Positions 1-8,960 are shown, counted from the stretch's first letter. The stretch is DNA of 64,000 nucleotides from Gordonia phthalatica (GCF_001305675.1 NZ_CP011853.1:3968001-4032000); one strand, 5' to 3'. Program-made: numbers and translations. Notes: generated by a model not told the origin, from the letters alone.

Positions 1-84
1 CGGGCTGCGGATCCGGGCTCTCCGGGATCGCTCGCCTCGGACGCTACCGGCCCTCAGCACCGCTGTCGGTCAGAGAGATGACGA

Positions 85-117
85 CTCCCGGACCGGCCGA
101 GAAGGCCGGCCCGGGAG
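85..117 (-). terminator. Hairpin terminator downstream of lon
   Basis: Two 14-base arms (85-98 and 104-117) pair with one mismatch around a GAGAA loop, just past the lon stop codon. There is no T-tract, as is common in high-GC actinobacteria, so the terminator call rests on the stem and its position. Confidence 0.7.
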
Positions 118-131
118 ACGAATTCACTGCA

Positions 132-2480
132 TCAGGCCACGGCGGTGGTCGCCTGCGCGGGCTCGAGTGCCTGCGCGACGATGTCGGCGACATCGGTCAT
201 CGGCTTCACTTCGAGCGCCTCCAGAACCTCCGCCGGGACGTCGTCCAGGTCGGGCTCGTTGCGCTGCGGGATGAAGACCGTCGTCAGACCGTTCCGCTGT
301 GCAGCGAGCAGTTTCTGCTTGACGCCGCCGATCGGCAGGACCCGACCGTTCAACGTCACCTCGCCGGTCATGCCGACCTCGCTGCGGACGCGTCGTCCGG
401 TCAGCATCGACACGAGGGCGGTGACCATCGTGACGCCCGCGGACGGACCGTCCTTCGGCACCGCGCCCGCCGGGAAGTGGATGTGCACCGTGCCGTTCAG
501 CGCCGCCGGATCGATCCCGAACTCCGCGACGTGCGCCTGCACGTAGCTGAGAGCGATCTGCGCCGACTCCTTCATCACGTCACCCAACTGGCCGGTGAGC
601 TTGAGCTGCGGCCCCGACGGACCGTCACTCGCGCCACCCGACCCCGATACTCCGAGCGCTTCGATGAAGAGCACGTCGCCGCCCATGCCGGTCACCGCGA
701 GTCCGGTCGCGACTCCGGGCACCTCGGTGCGTTCTGCGGTCTCCGGGGTGAAGCGCGGCCGGCCGATGTAGTCGACGAGCGACGCTGCACCGACGCTGAC
801 GGGCTCGTTCGAGTCGGACACCTTCACCGCCACCTTGCGCGCAACCTTCGCGAGCATCCGCTCGAACTGCCGGACACCCGGTTCACGGGTGTAGTTCGCG
901 GCGATCTCGCGGAGTGCGTCCTCGGTGATCGCCACCTCCTCCGAGGTCAGCGCGGCACGCTCCAACTGGCGCGGGACCAGGTAGTCGCGGGCGATCGCCA
1001 CCTTGTCGTCCTCGGTGTAGCCGTCGATGGTGACGAGCTCCATCCGGTCCAGCAGTGCGGACGGGATGTTCTCGACCACGTTCGCGGTGGCGAGGAACAC
1101 GACGTCCGACAGGTCCAGGTCCAGGTCCAGGTAGTGGTCGCGGAAGGTGTGGTTCTGCGCCGGGTCCAGGACCTCGAGGAGGGCGGCCGACGGGTCGCCG
1201 CGGTAGTCGGAGCCCACCTTGTCGATCTCGTCGAGCAGGACGACGGGGTTCATCGATCCTGCCTCGCCGATGGCGCGGACGATCCGGCCGGGCAGTGCGC
1301 CGACGTAGGTGCGACGGTGACCGCGGATCTCGGCCTCGTCGCGGACGCCGCCGAGGGCGACGCGCACGAACTTGCGACCGAGCGCCCGCGCGACCGACTC
1401 GCCGAGCGACGTCTTGCCGACTCCGGGAGGACCGGCGAGGACCATGACGGCACCCGATCCGCGACCGCCGACCACGGACAGGCCGCGTTCGGCGCGCCGC
1501 GCGCGGACCGCCAGGTATTCGACGATCCGGTCCTTGACGTCGTCCAGACCGTGGTGGTCGGCGTCGAGGATCTCGCGGGCGCCCGCCAGGTCGGTGGAGT
1601 CGTCGGTGGTCACCGACCACGGCAGGTCCAGGACGGTGTCGAGCCAGGTGCGGATCCACCCGGTCTCCGGGCTCTGGTCGGAGGCGCGCTCCAGCTTCCC
1701 GACCTCGCGCAGCGCGGCCTCTCGCACGTTGTCGGGCAGGTCGGCGGACTCCACGCGGCCGCGGTAGTCGTCGGCACCGTCCGGTTCGTCCTCGCCGAGC
1801 TCCTTGCGGATGGCGTTGAGCTGCTGGCGCAGGAGGAACTCCTTCTGCGTCTTCTCCATGCCGTCGCGGACGTCGGATGCGATCTTGTCGCTGACCTCGG
1901 TCTCGGCCAGATGCTCGCCGGTCCACTCGATCAGCAGCCGCAGTCGTTCGTCGACGTCGGGTGTCTCGAGCAGCTGCCGCTTCTGCTCGTCGCTGATCCA
2001 CGACGAGTAGCCGGACGTGTCGGCGAGCGCTGCGGGGTCGGTGAGCCGGTTGACGGCGTCGATGACCTGCCACGCCTCGCGGCGCTGCAGCATCGCGAGG
2101 ACCACCTTGCGGTACTCGGTGGCCAGCTCACGCGTGGTGTCGGTGGGCTCCTTCTCATCGACGAGGTCGACCTCCACCCACAGCGCGGCGCCCGGCCCGG
2201 ACGTTCCGGTGCCGATGTGCGCACGCTGTTCGCCGCGGACCACCGCGACATAGCCGTCGCGCCCCTGCATGCGTCCGACCTGGACGATCGAGGCGATGAC
2301 GCCGTGCGTCGGGTAGCGGTCGTCGAGCCGCGGGGCGATCAGGATCTTGCCGTCTTCACCGGCGCGCGCGGCATCGACCGCGGCTTGACCGGCGTCGTCT
2401 AGCGGCACGGGTACGACCATGCCGGGCAGGACCACGAGGTCCGGGACGAACAGGACGGGGACGGAAATGTTGTCAGACAT
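132..2480 (-). CDS. lon: ATP-dependent endopeptidase La (Lon)
   Basis: Cytosolic AAA+ serine protease that degrades misfolded and regulatory proteins. The 782-residue product has the full Lon order: an N-terminal substrate-binding LON domain (VLFVPDLVVLPGMVVPV at the start), a coiled middle, a Walker A motif (GPPGVGKTS), Walker B (VVLLDEIDK) and a C-terminal protease domain. The protease domain carries the catalytic Ser in PKDGPSAGVT and the Lys in GGVKQKLLAA. The ATG follows GGAGGTGTC, and the length is normal for the family. A HAIR-like heat-shock operator lies directly upstream, as known for Streptomyces lon, so HspR repression with heat induction is likely. A long open frame on the opposite strand is a GC-rich shadow. 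Confidence 0.97.
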   Translation of the reverse strand: MSDNISVPVLFVPDLVVLPGMVVPVPLDDAGQAAVDAARAGEDGKILIAPRLDDRYPTHGVIASIVQVGRMQGRDGYVAVVRGEQRAHIGTGTSGPGAALWVEVDLVDEKEPTDTTRELATEYRKVVLAMLQRREAWQVIDAVNRLTDPAALADTSGYSSWISDEQKRQLLETPDVDERLRLLIEWTGEHLAETEVSDKIASDVRDGMEKTQKEFLLRQQLNAIRKELGEDEPDGADDYRGRVESADLPDNVREAALREVGKLERASDQSPETGWIRTWLDTVLDLPWSVTTDDSTDLAGAREILDADHHGLDDVKDRIVEYLAVRARRAERGLSVVGGRGSGAVMVLAGPPGVGKTSLGESVARALGRKFVRVALGGVRDEAEIRGHRRTYVGALPGRIVRAIGEAGSMNPVVLLDEIDKVGSDYRGDPSAALLEVLDPAQNHTFRDHYLDLDLDLSDVVFLATANVVENIPSALLDRMELVTIDGYTEDDKVAIARDYLVPRQLERAALTSEEVAITEDALREIAANYTREPGVRQFERMLAKVARKVAVKVSDSNEPVSVGAASLVDYIGRPRFTPETAERTEVPGVATGLAVTGMGGDVLFIEALGVSGSGGASDGPSGPQLKLTGQLGDVMKESAQIALSYVQAHVAEFGIDPAALNGTVHIHFPAGAVPKDGPSAGVTMVTALVSMLTGRRVRSEVGMTGEVTLNGRVLPIGGVKQKLLAAQRNGLTTVFIPQRNEPDLDDVPAEVLEALEVKPMTDVADIVAQALEPAQATTAVA

Positions 2481-2492
2481 GACACCTCCAAA

Positions 2493-2513
2493 GTTCAGTC
2501 TGATGGACTCAAC
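2493..2513 (-). promoter_or_regulatory. HAIR-like HspR operator upstream of lon
   Basis: On the plus strand GTTCAGT-N7-ACTCAAC; on the lon strand GTTGAGT-N7-ACTGAAC. The known HspR box (HAIR) is CTTGAGT-N7-ACTCAAG; the core TTGAGT-N7-ACTCAA is matched at all but one base. It ends 12 bp before the lon ATG, where bound repressor would block transcription or translation start. HspR control of lon is established in Streptomyces; here it is an inference from sequence. Confidence 0.7.
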
Positions 2514-2559
2514 CCGGGGTGTTGTTCATTCATTCCGCGTCCGTGTTCGCCCTCGGCGA

Positions 2560-3012
2560 TCAGGCCGGCCGCGGCGTCAGCCGGAACACGCGGGCACCGT
2601 CCTGCCAGGCCTGCTCGAGGTCGGACGGGTCGGGCTCGCCGCGATCGTCGAGTCGCACTTCGTTTAACGTGGCGAACTGCCGATTCTCCCGGCAGATCTG
2701 CCGATAGAGGGCGACGACGTCCTCGCGCTCGGAGTAGACCACGACGTCGGCGGCGCGTCGCACTCCCTGAAGCAGGACGGTCACCGGCTCGCCGGTTCGA
2801 AGGTTCCGGCCCCATGGAAACGGAGTTCCGACGAGGAGGTCGTCGCCGTCGCGGGTGTAGGCAACCGGGACCTAGAATCGTCTCCCGGTCTTCCGCCCGA
2901 TCACCTCGATGGTGACCAGCCGTCTCCCGGCCAGCGATCGCAGTCCCGGCGCCTTGAGCACCGTCCGCACCACTCGATTCACCATGCCCTGCACGGGCAG
3001 CGTCTGAGCCAT
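2560..3012 (-). pseudogene. Deazaflavin-dependent nitroreductase-family gene interrupted by an in-frame TAG
   Basis: Reading from the ATG at 3012 (preceded by GGGAGGAATCCG) gives MAQTLPVQGMVNRVVRTVL and, later, VTIEVIGRKTGRRF followed by TAG at 2874-2872. The same frame then continues as VPVAYTRDGDDLLVGTPFPW and on to a stop at 2560, about 150 codons in total. The GRKTGR...VPV.Y signature and the downstream G.PFPWGRNL segment resemble the F420H2-dependent (Ddn/nitroreductase) split-barrel family. The stop sits where relatives usually have an aromatic residue, so one Tyr-to-amber substitution would explain it. Codon 77 (2784) could restart translation but would lack the N-terminal strands. A sequencing error is possible. 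A 16-bp palindrome precedes the ribosome site. Confidence 0.75.
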
Positions 3013-3034
3013 CGGATTCCTCCCGAAAGTCTAT

Positions 3035-3050
3035 TTCAACAGTTGTTGAA
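3035..3050. promoter_or_regulatory. Palindromic operator before the nitroreductase-like gene
   Basis: TTCAACA-GT-TGTTGAA is a perfect 7-2-7 inverted repeat in a short AT-rich patch, centred 30 bp upstream of the start at 3012. Size and position suit a MarR- or TetR-type dimer. No such regulator gene is adjacent. Confidence 0.55.
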
Positions 3051-3094
3051 CTACTTTCAGTGTGCGCGCCTCCGACGACATCGCGCAAGGTCTG

Positions 3095-3700
3095 TCAGCT
3101 CGCGACCCGCCACTCGAAGCCGTCCGGGTCCGCGAAGCCGCCGACGGTCGCGTCGACCACGAGGCGGTGCGAGCCGCTTCCCTCCGGGGGCACGCCGGCG
3201 TCCTTGGCCGCAGCCTTGCGACCGTAGAGGGCGAGGGTCACGCCGCCTGCGGCGTCGAACTCGACGTATTTGCGCCCGTAGGTCTTCGCGACCGACAGCC
3301 CCCGGTCGACGTAGAACTCCTTGGTCGCGACGATGTCGTCGGCACCGATCAGCAGGACCATCGAGTCGATGACGCCCAGCGGCGCGCCGGTGACCTTCTT
3401 GGACGACGCCGCGATCTTCCAGAGTGTGCCGTCCGGTGCTTCGAGGACGCCGCCGTAACCCCAGAACGACTTCTTGGCAGGCTTCACCACGCGGGCGCCG
3501 GCGGCGACCGCCGGTTCGATGAAGGAGTCGACGACTGCCGGGTCGGCGACCACGAGGGAGATCACGAAGCCGCGGAAGCCGGACGTCGACGCGTCGGACT
3601 GTTCGAAGCGGAGCCGGTCGGCGATGCCGAACGCGGTGTAGAAGGACTCGGCGGCGGAGATGTCGTCGACCTGCAGGGTGAGCGTGTTGATGTTCGTCAT
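3095..3700 (-). CDS. VOC-family (glyoxalase/bleomycin-resistance-like) protein
   Basis: Two vicinal-oxygen-chelate repeats: the first begins INTLTLQVDDISAAESFYTAFG and closes with the typical FWGYGGVLEAPDGTLWKIA; the second begins SMVLLIGADDIVATKEFYVD and ends GGFADPDGFEWRVAS. The second repeat looks shortened: the usual stretch between the HRLVVDA strand and the GGFADPDG turn (about 20-25 residues carrying a G.....P motif) is absent, which suggests an internal in-frame deletion. Substrate cannot be told; VOC proteins include lyases, dioxygenases and antibiotic-binding proteins. It is a single gene, transcribed away from its neighbours' promoters. Confidence 0.85.
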   Translation of the reverse strand: MTNINTLTLQVDDISAAESFYTAFGIADRLRFEQSDASTSGFRGFVISLVVADPAVVDSFIEPAVAAGARVVKPAKKSFWGYGGVLEAPDGTLWKIAASSKKVTGAPLGVIDSMVLLIGADDIVATKEFYVDRGLSVAKTYGRKYVEFDAAGGVTLALYGRKAAAKDAGVPPEGSGSHRLVVDATVGGFADPDGFEWRVAS

Positions 3701-3754
3701 GCGTTCAACGCTAGAAGCGCCGCAGCGGCAACGCTTCTCGAAAACTGCTCGATG

Positions 3755-4165
3755 TCAGGCGGGCGGACCACCGAGCGTCTCGTTGACCGTCTTGGAGCCG
3801 TCGACCGTGCACAGGGTCTTGGCGAGGGTGGCGGCGAGACCCTTGTTATTCGGGTGGATCTTGGTACGACCGCCGGCGATGATCACGGTCGCGACCGCCG
3901 TCTGGGTGGCTTCGTCGAGCGTGAGGTACTCGGCGCACGACATCGTCAACGAGTTCGCGGGCGCGTCGACCGGCGGGGTGGTCGCGGTCGGCGAATCAGT
4001 GGGAGCACTCGTCGTGGTGGTCTCCGTCGACGAGGCGGTCGTGGTGGTGGCCGCGACCGTGGCGGCGGGATCCTTGACCGCGGTGCCGTCCGCCCCGCAT
4101 CCGGCGATCATCGCGGCGGAGGCCGCGATGCCGAGGGCCAACGGAATCACGCGGAGAGTCTTCAT
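3755..4165 (-). CDS. Secreted lipoprotein, function unknown
   Basis: The 136-residue product begins MKTLRVIPLALGIAASAAMI and has a lipobox (IAGC, lipidated Cys at residue 23), so it should be exported and anchored to the outer face of the membrane. A Thr/Ser/Pro-rich linker (about residues 38-70) leads to a small domain with two Cys (CAEYLTLDE and KTLCTVDG) that probably form a disulfide. The C..Y..LD...Q pattern faintly recalls HdeA-like acid-stress chaperones, but the match is too weak for a functional call. The ATG at 4165 was chosen because the signal peptide starts there; the open frame extends far upstream but is antisense to the dehydrogenase gene. Confidence 0.85.
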   Translation of the reverse strand: MKTLRVIPLALGIAASAAMIAGCGADGTAVKDPAATVAATTTTASSTETTTTSAPTDSPTATTPPVDAPANSLTMSCAEYLTLDEATQTAVATVIIAGGRTKIHPNNKGLAATLAKTLCTVDGSKTVNETLGGPPA

Positions 4166-4278
4166 GCCTTGGACGGTAGCGGACCGACGGCCGCATTCAT
4201 CCGAACACACGACTCGCATCCGAGATCGACGACGGTCGACGGCGCGCGGCCCAGCCACGAGGCCGCGCGCCGAACGGT

Positions 4279-5403
4279 CTACCAGTCGGTCTCGTCGAAC
4301 ACGATCATGCCGCGAATGTTGTTGCCCTCGAGCATGTCGTCGTAGGCCTTGTTGATGTCCTCCAGTCGGTACGTCTGGGTGACGAGGTCGGCGAGGTTGA
4401 GAGCACCGGTGCGGTACTCGTTGAGGAGTTTCGGCACCTGCGTACGCGGACCGGCGCCGCCGAAGATCGCGCCCTGCAACCGCTTCTGGAACAAGGTCAT
4501 CTCGAACAGGTTGAGCTTGACGTCCATCGCCGCGTAGTCGCCCATGCCGACGACGACCGCCGTACCGCCCTTTCCGGTGAGCGCCATGGCCGGCGCGATG
4601 TACTCGCCCTTCATCTCGCCGATGGTGAGGACGACGACATCGGCCATGGTGCCCCATGTCATCTCGCCGACCGGGCCGACCGCGGCCTCCATGTTCTCGA
4701 AGGTGTGGGTGGCGCCGAGCTTCTCGGCCATGTCGCGCTTGAACTTGACCGGGTCGACGGCGACGACATGCCGCGCGCCCGCGGCCTTGGCACCCTGAAC
4801 CGCGTTGATGCCGACGCCGCCGATGCCGACCACGACCACCGTGTCGCCGACTCTGGTGCCGCCGATCTCGGTGACCGATCCCCATCCGGTCGCGATGCCG
4901 CAGCCGAGGAGCGCCGCGTTCTGCAGCGGGATGTCGTCCTCGATCTTCACCAGCGACGCCTGGTTGACGGTGATGTACGGGGAGAAGGTGCCGAGCAGGC
5001 ACATCTGAGTCAGCCCGACGTCGCCCTGGGTGACGCGGTGCGTCTTGTCGGAGATCGACAAGCCGGTCAGCAGTCCGGCGCCCTCGTCGCAGATGTTCTG
5101 CGCACCGCGCGAACACGGACCACAGACGCCGCACGCCGGAATGAAGGCGGTGACGACGTGGTCGCCCTCGGCGAAGCGGGTCACGCCGGGCCCCACCTTG
5201 ACGACGGTTCCGGCACCCTCGTGACCGCCGACCACCGGCATCGGCGCAGGACTCTGCCCGGTCCGCAGATGATGATCGGAGTGGCACAGTCCCGAGCTGG
5301 CCAGCCGGACCTGGACCTCACCGGCGACGGGGTCGCCGAGCTCCACCTCCTCGACCTTCCACTCTTCGTTCACTCCGTGCAGGATTGCGGCCTTCGTCTT
5401 CAT
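4279..5403 (-). CDS. NDMA-dependent alcohol dehydrogenase (zinc-type)
   Basis: Medium-chain zinc dehydrogenase of 374 residues. It has the catalytic zinc site (SSGLCHSDHH, GHEGAGTV), the structural zinc Cys cluster (CGVCGPCSRGAQNIC) and a Rossmann motif GIGGVGINAVQGA. Length and the motifs agree with the actinobacterial nicotinoprotein family assayed with N,N-dimethyl-4-nitrosoaniline, in which NAD(H) stays bound and mycofactocin-type electron acceptors are used. It probably oxidises primary alcohols to aldehydes in the cytosol. The start at 5403 (MKTKAAILHG) follows GAGAAAG; an in-frame start 19 codons upstream is less conserved in character. Confidence 0.92.
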   Translation of the reverse strand: MKTKAAILHGVNEEWKVEEVELGDPVAGEVQVRLASSGLCHSDHHLRTGQSPAPMPVVGGHEGAGTVVKVGPGVTRFAEGDHVVTAFIPACGVCGPCSRGAQNICDEGAGLLTGLSISDKTHRVTQGDVGLTQMCLLGTFSPYITVNQASLVKIEDDIPLQNAALLGCGIATGWGSVTEIGGTRVGDTVVVVGIGGVGINAVQGAKAAGARHVVAVDPVKFKRDMAEKLGATHTFENMEAAVGPVGEMTWGTMADVVVLTIGEMKGEYIAPAMALTGKGGTAVVVGMGDYAAMDVKLNLFEMTLFQKRLQGAIFGGAGPRTQVPKLLNEYRTGALNLADLVTQTYRLEDINKAYDDMLEGNNIRGMIVFDETDW

Positions 5404-5597
5404 CGCGACAACACTTTCTCTCGACTGAGTGGGGTCCGTCACAGCGGCCCCGTCACCCATAGTGACGCGATTCCATCGCCTTCGTCGCAGTTCGCCAGGA
5501 TGGCCGCGGATCGGCGTCCGCCTGTAGCCACACTCTCACCGAAGCAACGCTTTTCGTTAAGGGAACCGACAGGGTGCACGGCCCAGAATCGACATCG

Positions 5598-6578
5598 ATG
5601 ACACTGACACGCCCGCACCCGCTCCTGACCGCGACGCTCTCGACCGTCCTGGTCGCACTCGCGTGCGCAGTGGTCCTGGTGTGGGGAACCGTGACCCCTG
5701 GTTCGCATCCGGCCGCGCACTCGTCGCACACCGCGATGGTGGTCCCGGCCGCCCATCACGACCGATCGGTGAACGGCGACGTCGTCCGTCGGATCCACTA
5801 CCCGGCGCACGACGCCGATCCGAACCAGAACTATGCAGACCTCTTCCTGCCCGCCGACTACACGCACCGCAGCGCCATCCCGCTGGTCGCGCTGGTGCAC
5901 GGCGGGTCGTGGGCGCGCGGGGTCACAGCGCAGAGCTTCGACCGCCTGGCACACGACCTCACAGCCCGCGGCATCGCCGTCTACAACGTCGAGTACCGGA
6001 GGGTCGGCACCGGCGGCGGCTGGCCGACCACCTTCACCGATGTCGGGAACGCCCTCGACGATCTGCCGACCGTGGCGGCGAACTACCCGCAGATCGACCT
6101 CGCGACGTCGGTCCTCGTCGGTCACAGCGCCGGCGCACAACTCGCCGCGTGGGCGGGACTGCGGACCGCGGCCGCACCTGGGCCCGGGCTGGGTGCTCCC
6201 CGCTGGATCCCGCGCCGCGTCGTCAGCATCTCCGGGCCCCTCGACATGACGTGGTCGGCCACCCACGGCGACAGCCGCGTGGTGCGGGTCCTGCAGGGAA
6301 CACCGTCACGGGTCGCCGCCCACTACCGCCTGGTGGATCCGCTGACGCTCATCGACCATCGGAACGACGCGGTCGGCCCCGACTTCGTGGTGCTGCACGG
6401 GACCGCCGACCATGTGGTCTCCCCTCGCGACTCGATTCGCTTCGTCGTCGACTACCTGACGCACGGCGGACACGCCCGGCTGAACCTGCTCCCCGGGCAG
6501 ACGCACACCTCAATGTTCCGGTCCGGATCCACGGCTTATCGGGATCTGATCCGGACGATCGTCGACGCCGCGAAGTGA
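5598..6578 (+). CDS. Alpha/beta-hydrolase, membrane-anchored or secreted esterase
   Basis: About 326 residues. An N-terminal hydrophobic segment (LLTATLSTVLVALACAVVLV) serves as signal or anchor. The catalytic domain has the oxyanion motif HGGSW, the nucleophile elbow GHSAGAQ, the acid in GTADHVVS and the His in GQTHTSMF. This layout is that of the BD-FAE/HSL-like carboxylesterase group. Substrate is unknown. The ATG at 5598 (MTLTRPH) fits the signal peptide; an in-frame ATG eight codons upstream is possible. It is divergent from the alcohol dehydrogenase. Confidence 0.88.
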   Translation: MTLTRPHPLLTATLSTVLVALACAVVLVWGTVTPGSHPAAHSSHTAMVVPAAHHDRSVNGDVVRRIHYPAHDADPNQNYADLFLPADYTHRSAIPLVALVHGGSWARGVTAQSFDRLAHDLTARGIAVYNVEYRRVGTGGGWPTTFTDVGNALDDLPTVAANYPQIDLATSVLVGHSAGAQLAAWAGLRTAAAPGPGLGAPRWIPRRVVSISGPLDMTWSATHGDSRVVRVLQGTPSRVAAHYRLVDPLTLIDHRNDAVGPDFVVLHGTADHVVSPRDSIRFVVDYLTHGGHARLNLLPGQTHTSMFRSGSTAYRDLIRTIVDAAK

Positions 6579-6659
6579 CGATCGCCACCCTTTTGAGACG
6601 ACACTCCACCGGACCGCGCGAATGGCTTTCGACGCGCCCGGCCCAGTAGCATCCGGCAT

Positions 6660-8819
6660 GTGAAGTTTGCTGGAAACGAGGCCGACGCCCCGTCCGTGAT
6701 CGCTCCGCGGTCCCGCCACAACGAAGATGCGGCGGCCGGCAAGTCCTCGGGCTATCGACTCGACCTCGACGGCATCCGCGGCATCGCGATCTTCCTCGTC
6801 GCAGTCTTCCACGTGTGGTTCGGCCGGGTCTCGGGCGGCGTCGACGTCTTCTTGACCCTGTCCGGCTACTTCTTCGTCGCCTCACTGCTCAAGCACGTCG
6901 TGAAATCCCAGCCCGCCGAGGTCTCATGGCGGATCGCGATCGATCCATGGCCGCGTCTGAGTCGACTGCTCCGCCGATTGATTCCGGCGATGTTCCTGCT
7001 GCTCGCATTCATCGCGGCAGGCATCTGGTGGCTGATGCCGAGCACCCGCTGGGGTCCGCTCGGCAAAGAGATCCTGGCGTCGGCCTTCTACTACCAGAAC
7101 TATCACCTGGCCTTCCTCTCCCAGGACTACGGCGCGGCCAACTCGGCGATCAGCCCGATGCAGCACCTGTGGTCCATGTCGATGCAGGGCCAGTTCTTCC
7201 TTCTGACCCTGCTCACCGCCCTCGCGCTGGGCGGTCTGCTCAAGTGGGCCGGCGGTCGCTGGGAGATCCTGACCCGATACAACGTGATCCGCGCGATCGT
7301 CGGCGTCACCCTCCTGATCGTCACTCTGGTCTCGTTCGCCTGGGCCAACTACCGCCAGGGCATCAACCAGCCGTTCAACTACTACGACACGATCGCCCGG
7401 GTCTGGGAGCCGATGTCCGGCGGACTGCTGGCGATCTGGATGCCGACGCTGAGATTGGCGAACTGGATCCGCAACCTCCTGACCGTGTTCGCGGTCGGCA
7501 TGATCGCGTCGTCCGGCATCTGGATCGAGGGCGTCGCCGAGTATCCGGCCATGCTGGCCCTGGTGCCCGCGGGCTCCACCCTCCTGCTGATCTGGATCGG
7601 CTCGTCGGCCACCGCGCCGCGCCCCGTCCCCGGCAACGACCTCAGCCAGGCCGGCCGCGTGCTGGCCCACCCGTGGATCGTGTGGCTCGGCTCCATCGCC
7701 TACTCGCTGTACCTGATCCACTGGCCCCTCCTCATCTTCTATCTGATGTGGCGAGAACAGGACGACGCGTCGTTCGCCGAAGGCACGGCGATCCTGCTGA
7801 TCTCCGTCCTCTTGGCCTGGCTGATGACCAAGTTCATCGAGACCCCGCTGCGTGCGGGGCGCGGCGACGGCTTCTCCCAGCGCTACCGCCGGATCCTCAC
7901 CGTGCTGCTCATCGCCGCCACGGTCTTCGGGCTCGGAAGCGCAGCCTACTGGCAGCACCGGCAGAGCCAGTTGATCGTCGACACGACCAACCTGGACGCC
8001 CGCCAGTACCCGGGGGCGGCCGAACTCCTCCGCGACGCCCCGACTCCCGCGGTGCCGGTGGCGCCGTCGCCCGAGGCGGCCTCCGACGACTGGCCGCTGA
8101 GCCACGGACCCCACTTCTCGAACTTCGGCGACCCGGCGATCAAGGTCGGCGCCTACGGCGACGTCAAGGCCACGCGGACCATCGCGGTGGTCGGCGGTTC
8201 GCACTCCGAGCACTGGATGACCGCTGTCGACCAGATCGGCCGAAAGCGCGGCTTCCGAGTCACGACGTACATGAAGGCGGGCTGCGCGCTCTCGACCGAG
8301 GCCGAGGTCAAGATCGACGGCCGCACCCTCACCGAGTGCACCGACTGGTCGCGCCGCGTGGTCGACAAGTTGGCCGTCGACAAGCCCGACTTCATCTTCA
8401 CGACGGCCACCCGCCCCGCGCAGGAGGGCAACGGCGACCTGGTTCCGAAGGGCTACATCGACTTCTTCAAGGAGTTCCGCGACCGCGGACAGAAGGTGAT
8501 CGCGGTTCGCGACACTCCGTGGACGCACGGCCCCCAGTCGCCGCCGGACTGCATTGCAGCGGGCAAGCTGCCGCGCGTGTGCGGTGTGGCACGTGACCGT
8601 GCGCTCGCGCCCGAGAACCCCGCGGACGAGCTGAAGCCCGACTTCCCGAACATGACTTTCCTGGACTACAGCAACGGGTTCTGCAACGAGACCTACTGTC
8701 CGGCGGTGGTCGGCAACATCCTGGTGTGGCACGACTTCCACCATGTGACCACCGCGTTCATGCGGAGCCTGGTCCCGTTCCTGGACGCCGATCTCGGGAA
8801 GGCCAGCGGCTGGTGGTGA
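6660..8819 (+). CDS. Acyltransferase-3 / SGNH-domain membrane protein (OafA-like)
   Basis: Integral membrane O-acyltransferase of 719 residues. The N-terminal ~420 residues hold about 10-11 membrane helices, starting at the acyltransferase-3 signature RLDLDGIRGIAIFLVAVFHVW. The C-terminal ~270 residues form an extracytoplasmic SGNH-like domain (block I-like VVGGSHSEHW, block V-like HDFHHVT). Such fusions transfer acyl groups across the membrane to cell-wall or envelope polysaccharides; the acceptor here is unknown. Translation most likely starts at GTG 6660 (VKFAGNEAD). A second acyltransferase-3 gene follows. Confidence 0.92.
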   Translation: MKFAGNEADAPSVIAPRSRHNEDAAAGKSSGYRLDLDGIRGIAIFLVAVFHVWFGRVSGGVDVFLTLSGYFFVASLLKHVVKSQPAEVSWRIAIDPWPRLSRLLRRLIPAMFLLLAFIAAGIWWLMPSTRWGPLGKEILASAFYYQNYHLAFLSQDYGAANSAISPMQHLWSMSMQGQFFLLTLLTALALGGLLKWAGGRWEILTRYNVIRAIVGVTLLIVTLVSFAWANYRQGINQPFNYYDTIARVWEPMSGGLLAIWMPTLRLANWIRNLLTVFAVGMIASSGIWIEGVAEYPAMLALVPAGSTLLLIWIGSSATAPRPVPGNDLSQAGRVLAHPWIVWLGSIAYSLYLIHWPLLIFYLMWREQDDASFAEGTAILLISVLLAWLMTKFIETPLRAGRGDGFSQRYRRILTVLLIAATVFGLGSAAYWQHRQSQLIVDTTNLDARQYPGAAELLRDAPTPAVPVAPSPEAASDDWPLSHGPHFSNFGDPAIKVGAYGDVKATRTIAVVGGSHSEHWMTAVDQIGRKRGFRVTTYMKAGCALSTEAEVKIDGRTLTECTDWSRRVVDKLAVDKPDFIFTTATRPAQEGNGDLVPKGYIDFFKEFRDRGQKVIAVRDTPWTHGPQSPPDCIAAGKLPRVCGVARDRALAPENPADELKPDFPNMTFLDYSNGFCNETYCPAVVGNILVWHDFHHVTTAFMRSLVPFLDADLGKASGWW

Positions 8820-8858
8820 GCCGCCGGTGATGTCCGTCTCGCACCGGTTCCACACCGC

Positions 8859-8880
8859 CGATGCACAGGCGATGCACAGA
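8859..8880 (+). repeat. Tandem 11-bp direct repeat in a promoter region
   Basis: CGATGCACAGG is followed at once by CGATGCACAGA, about 80 bp before the next start codon. Direct repeats with an 11-bp period are the usual target of OmpR/PhoB-type response regulators, so this may be a binding site; it could also be chance. Confidence 0.4.
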
Positions 8881-8960
8881 GACGACTGTTAGCGTGATCG
8901 GCTGTCGGCGCCTACACAGACGGCGTCGCAACCGCTATCCGCTATTCGCATGAGGTCTCG

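Noticed and set aside
78..2402. 774-codon open frame on the plus strand opposite lon
   Set aside because: Antisense shadow of lon; no ribosome site, Arg/His-rich non-protein-like sequence.
4166..5287. N-terminal extension of the lipoprotein frame up to 5287
   Set aside because: Arg/Gly-rich, antisense-phase reading through the dehydrogenase gene; the signal peptide fixes the start at 4165.
6924..8855. 643-codon minus-strand open frame
   Set aside because: Antisense to the acyltransferase gene; the plus-strand product has clear family motifs.
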